Positions 54,366 through 56,046 of a DNA stretch of 56,046 nucleotides are shown here, one piece after another. Origin of the DNA: Bacteroidales bacterium (GTDB lineage: Bacteria > Bacteroidota > Bacteroidia > Bacteroidales > UBA932); the NCBI GenBank assembly GCA_016287075.1, contig JAEEVC010000019.1:1-56046 (forward strand), in the 5' to 3' direction. The position numbers and the translations under genes were made by a program. How positions within the stretch are numbered: the stretch's first letter is position 1; every line of letters begins with the position of its first letter. A model generated the notes under the pieces. That model saw nothing but the letters and a program-made list of their open reading frames with translations. It had not been told where the DNA came from and searched no databases.

Positions 54366-55376
54366 CTAAAACATGGAGATTTCATGAATATCCCCAAATT
54401 CATCTGTTGTAATCGTGAGACCTATTCGGGTGTCAACTTTCTTTCCCTGTTGTTCTCCGGGGATCCACTTTGGGGACTGAAGAATTATTTTCTTCAGAAG
54501 CTCGTCCAACCTTTTATTATCACTCGACCTTGGAATGAACATCTCTGTATTGATAACCTCTCCATTTTTATCGACGTCGAAATAGAGATGAATTGTGGAT
54601 TCTTGTCCAGATAATTCCGGCCTTATCTCCCCCCATCTCACTTTCAGCCACTTGTCAAAACCAGATAATCCACCATCAATGAAGATGGGTTTTGTATCTA
54701 TAAGGCCTTGGGGGATGATTTCATCTTGTGATTCTTCGGTATGTTGTACAGGAAGGGAAGACAATAATGAATCAAACTGTTCTGGAGAATCGCTAAATTC
54801 CTTCAAAAACGGAATTATCTTGAGCGAGGTCTTGATGGAATTCGAAACTCTTTTTTGAAATCGACGTCTATTTTTATAGGCCTTTGATAGGGGAGGATCA
54901 ATACCCATGAGTTCCGTCTCACTTCTGGGTATTACAAAAGCTAGAGGGATAGATTCTCCTGCTCCAATTATCGAATACCCTAAATCTTTCTCATTTATCC
55001 TAATTGAATGGAATGGCAAATCCTCCTCCTTCCAATAAAGGGGAAAACAATCCGTAGATATCAGAGTATCTTTATGATGATATGAAAACACGAAACACAG
55101 CATTTTGTGGAGAATAATAGTATCCGCATCCGGCCGACACTCTATCAGATCAGGGATAACAGGAGAATCACTATTATTGGTAAGAACACCATATACAAGA
55201 ATACCAGGTCCCCTTTGAGAAAGCTCTTCACTCTCCCATGAAGATTCGCATTCAAAGCATCCATAACACATACAGGACAGACTATCTATCTTGAAGGACA
55301 GTTGCGCTCCGGCTGGAAAACAGCAATAAAAGGAAAAATACAGCAGGTATAATAGCTTATTTCGAGTGTTTTTCAT
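54366..55376 (-). CDS. Exported TonB-C-like protein downstream of an RHS gene
   Basis: 336 residues starting at MKNTRNKLLYLL, with a signal peptide (about 7-24, PAGAQ). Residues about 30-150 are Cys/Ser-rich (SCMCYGCFECES). The C-terminal 80 residues (IHLYFDVDKNGEVINTEMF, SPKWIPGEQQGKKVDTRI) form a TonB-C-like domain. The ATG overlaps the end of the RHS fragment by 20 bp, as for genes translated together. Its composition is AT-rich (roughly 40 per cent GC by eye), unlike the window core. It may be a partner or immunity-like gene of the RHS locus; that is speculation. Confidence 0.7.
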   Translation of the reverse strand: MKNTRNKLLYLLYFSFYCCFPAGAQLSFKIDSLSCMCYGCFECESSWESEELSQRGPGILVYGVLTNNSDSPVIPDLIECRPDADTIILHKMLCFVFSYHHKDTLISTDCFPLYWKEEDLPFHSIRINEKDLGYSIIGAGESIPLAFVIPRSETELMGIDPPLSKAYKNRRRFQKRVSNSIKTSLKIIPFLKEFSDSPEQFDSLLSSLPVQHTEESQDEIIPQGLIDTKPIFIDGGLSGFDKWLKVRWGEIRPELSGQESTIHLYFDVDKNGEVINTEMFIPRSSDNKRLDELLKKIILQSPKWIPGEQQGKKVDTRIGLTITTDEFGDIHEISMF

Positions 55377-55917
55377 ATTCTGCTTTATTTTGTTGTTGTC
55401 TCGAATAGTAATTATTGATTCCCGCTCTAAATCTTTCAGTCGTGTTTCCAGAGGAGTCAAAGTAATCAGTAATTACTTGTCCATCCCAATCCACGAAATT
55501 CACCGGATCATTGGCGCAGAAGGCATAGGGGGAGGTGTCGGGATACTTGTCGGCCATGGGGTCGGGGCGGTGCCAGCGGGCGACGGTCGGGTCGTAGTAG
55601 CGGGCGCCGTAGTCGACGTAGGGGTTGGAAAAGACCGGTTCGTGCTGACTGGTGTCCGCAACCATATAACGCTTCGTCCCGTCTGCCAGATATGAGAACT
55701 CCACACAAGCTCCTCCCGCTTGTTCCAAAAGATACGGTTGTCCCAGGATGATCCGGGTCAGGGTGACTTGGTTTTTTCCGTCGTAGGTCATGGCTCCGTT
55801 GTGGTCGTAATTGTAGGAGTAGCTCCTCCCCTCCGTTCTGCACAAAGATAGGCGGTTCCCGATATAATTGCAAGTATCTGAGACGAAAACAGATTCGACT
55901 CCGCGGACGGGACACAC
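55357..55917 (-). pseudogene. Truncated RHS repeat-associated core protein
   Basis: The frame encodes an RHS core end: NRLSLCRTEGRSYSYNYDHNG is followed by VEFSYLADGTKR, then VDYGARYYDPTVARWHRPDP, SPYAFCANDPVNFVDWDG and a short variable tip of 40 residues. The N-terminal repeats are missing. The normal segment between YLADGTK and YDYGARYYDP (with its DHLGS motif) is mostly deleted, although the frame stays open. It is therefore a degenerate cassette or a short orphan RHS tip. Confidence 0.72.
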
Positions 55918-55922
55918 TGTCT

Positions 55923-55992
55923 AGTCCTGATATTAGTTTACCGATGTTGAACAATAAGTAGTTAGGACGAAGAAGTCCTGATATCGGTTTAC
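55923..55992. repeat. 19-bp direct repeats
   Basis: AGTCCTGATATTAGTTTAC (55923-55941) recurs at 55974-55992 with two mismatches, a period of 51 bp. They lie between the truncated RHS gene and a palindrome. No gene is seen here. Confidence 0.65.
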
Positions 55993-55996
55993 GTTG

Positions 55997-56026
55997 ATGT
56001 CGCGAAGATACAAACTTTCGCGACAT
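55997..56026. repeat. 30-bp palindrome with a -7-like core
   Basis: ATGTCGCGAA (55997-56006) pairs with its complement at 56017-56026 around a 10-bp loop. On the minus strand the region contains TATCTTCG (56003-56010), one mismatch from the -7 consensus. This could be a promoter/operator or the end of a mobile element; the window ends 20 bp further on. Confidence 0.55.
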
Positions 56027-56046
56027 TTTTATAGCGGCACCGCCGC

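Overview
The window looks like a chromosomal segment of a GC-rich member of the Bacteroidota, most likely an uncultured gut Bacteroidales. The evidence is a set of lineage-restricted families (DUF4290 beside ftsK, DUF3822 beside rsmD, HU/CCDC81-type protein, FISUMP lipoprotein, RHS core, N-succinylornithine-type carbamoyltransferase), class I fumarase, and promoters of the Bacteroidota type (TTTG/TTG, about 20 bp, TAnnTTTG) in front of many genes. Codon use is strongly G/C-ending, which creates very long antisense open frames that are not genes. Both edges are AT-richer and carry mobile or repeat debris (RHS, direct repeats), as expected if the contig breaks at repeats.

Layout. 1-400: end of an unrecognised frame, tRNA-Asn with its own promoter and terminator. 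432-2902: HU-like membrane protein, acyl-ACP thioesterase, Nudix hydrolase. 2948-7888: probable peptidoglycan-salvage operon (a leaderless-secretion GalT/HIT-like plus SpoIID fusion, AmpG-like permease, NamZ-type exo-muramidase). 7906-9459: exported repeat-rich DUF6515-like protein. 9556-12154 (minus): a 44-codon gene and a large lipoprotein with a C-terminal PA domain. 12361-13498 (minus): prfB with a programmed +1 frameshift. 13773-17726: murI, fumarase, a phosphomannose-isomerase homologue lacking two metal ligands, S4 protein. 17730-23836: AddB/AddA-like nuclease-helicase pair. 23869-27530: DUF4290, ftsK, LolA-like. 27527-28573 (minus): FISUMP lipoprotein. 28630-28860: junction of an RHS scar and an IS30 transposase end, which carries a promoter for apbE. 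30109-31236 (minus): a short ComEC. 31305-33434: acetate kinase and a phosphate acyltransferase. 33561-39494 (minus): DHH phosphoesterase, two FKBP-type lipoproteins, MATE exporter, cytidylate-kinase-like protein, serine hydrolase. 39598-41506: small membrane protein, DUF3822, rsmD. 41613-51458: a tightly overlapped arginine operon (GNAT, argG, argC, argD, argF', argB, carA, carB). 51499-53124: HerA-like DUF853 ATPase. 53188-53394: a striking 200-bp rod-like inverted repeat. 53463-56046: AT-richer tail with two TonB-C-like proteins and a truncated RHS gene.

The most interesting points are the cytoplasmic-looking SpoIID fusion in a muropeptide salvage operon, the metal-ligand-deficient isomerase, the long inverted repeat near 53.3 kb, the serine at the specificity position of the ornithine carbamoyltransferase, and the insertion-sequence remnant that appears to supply a promoter to apbE.
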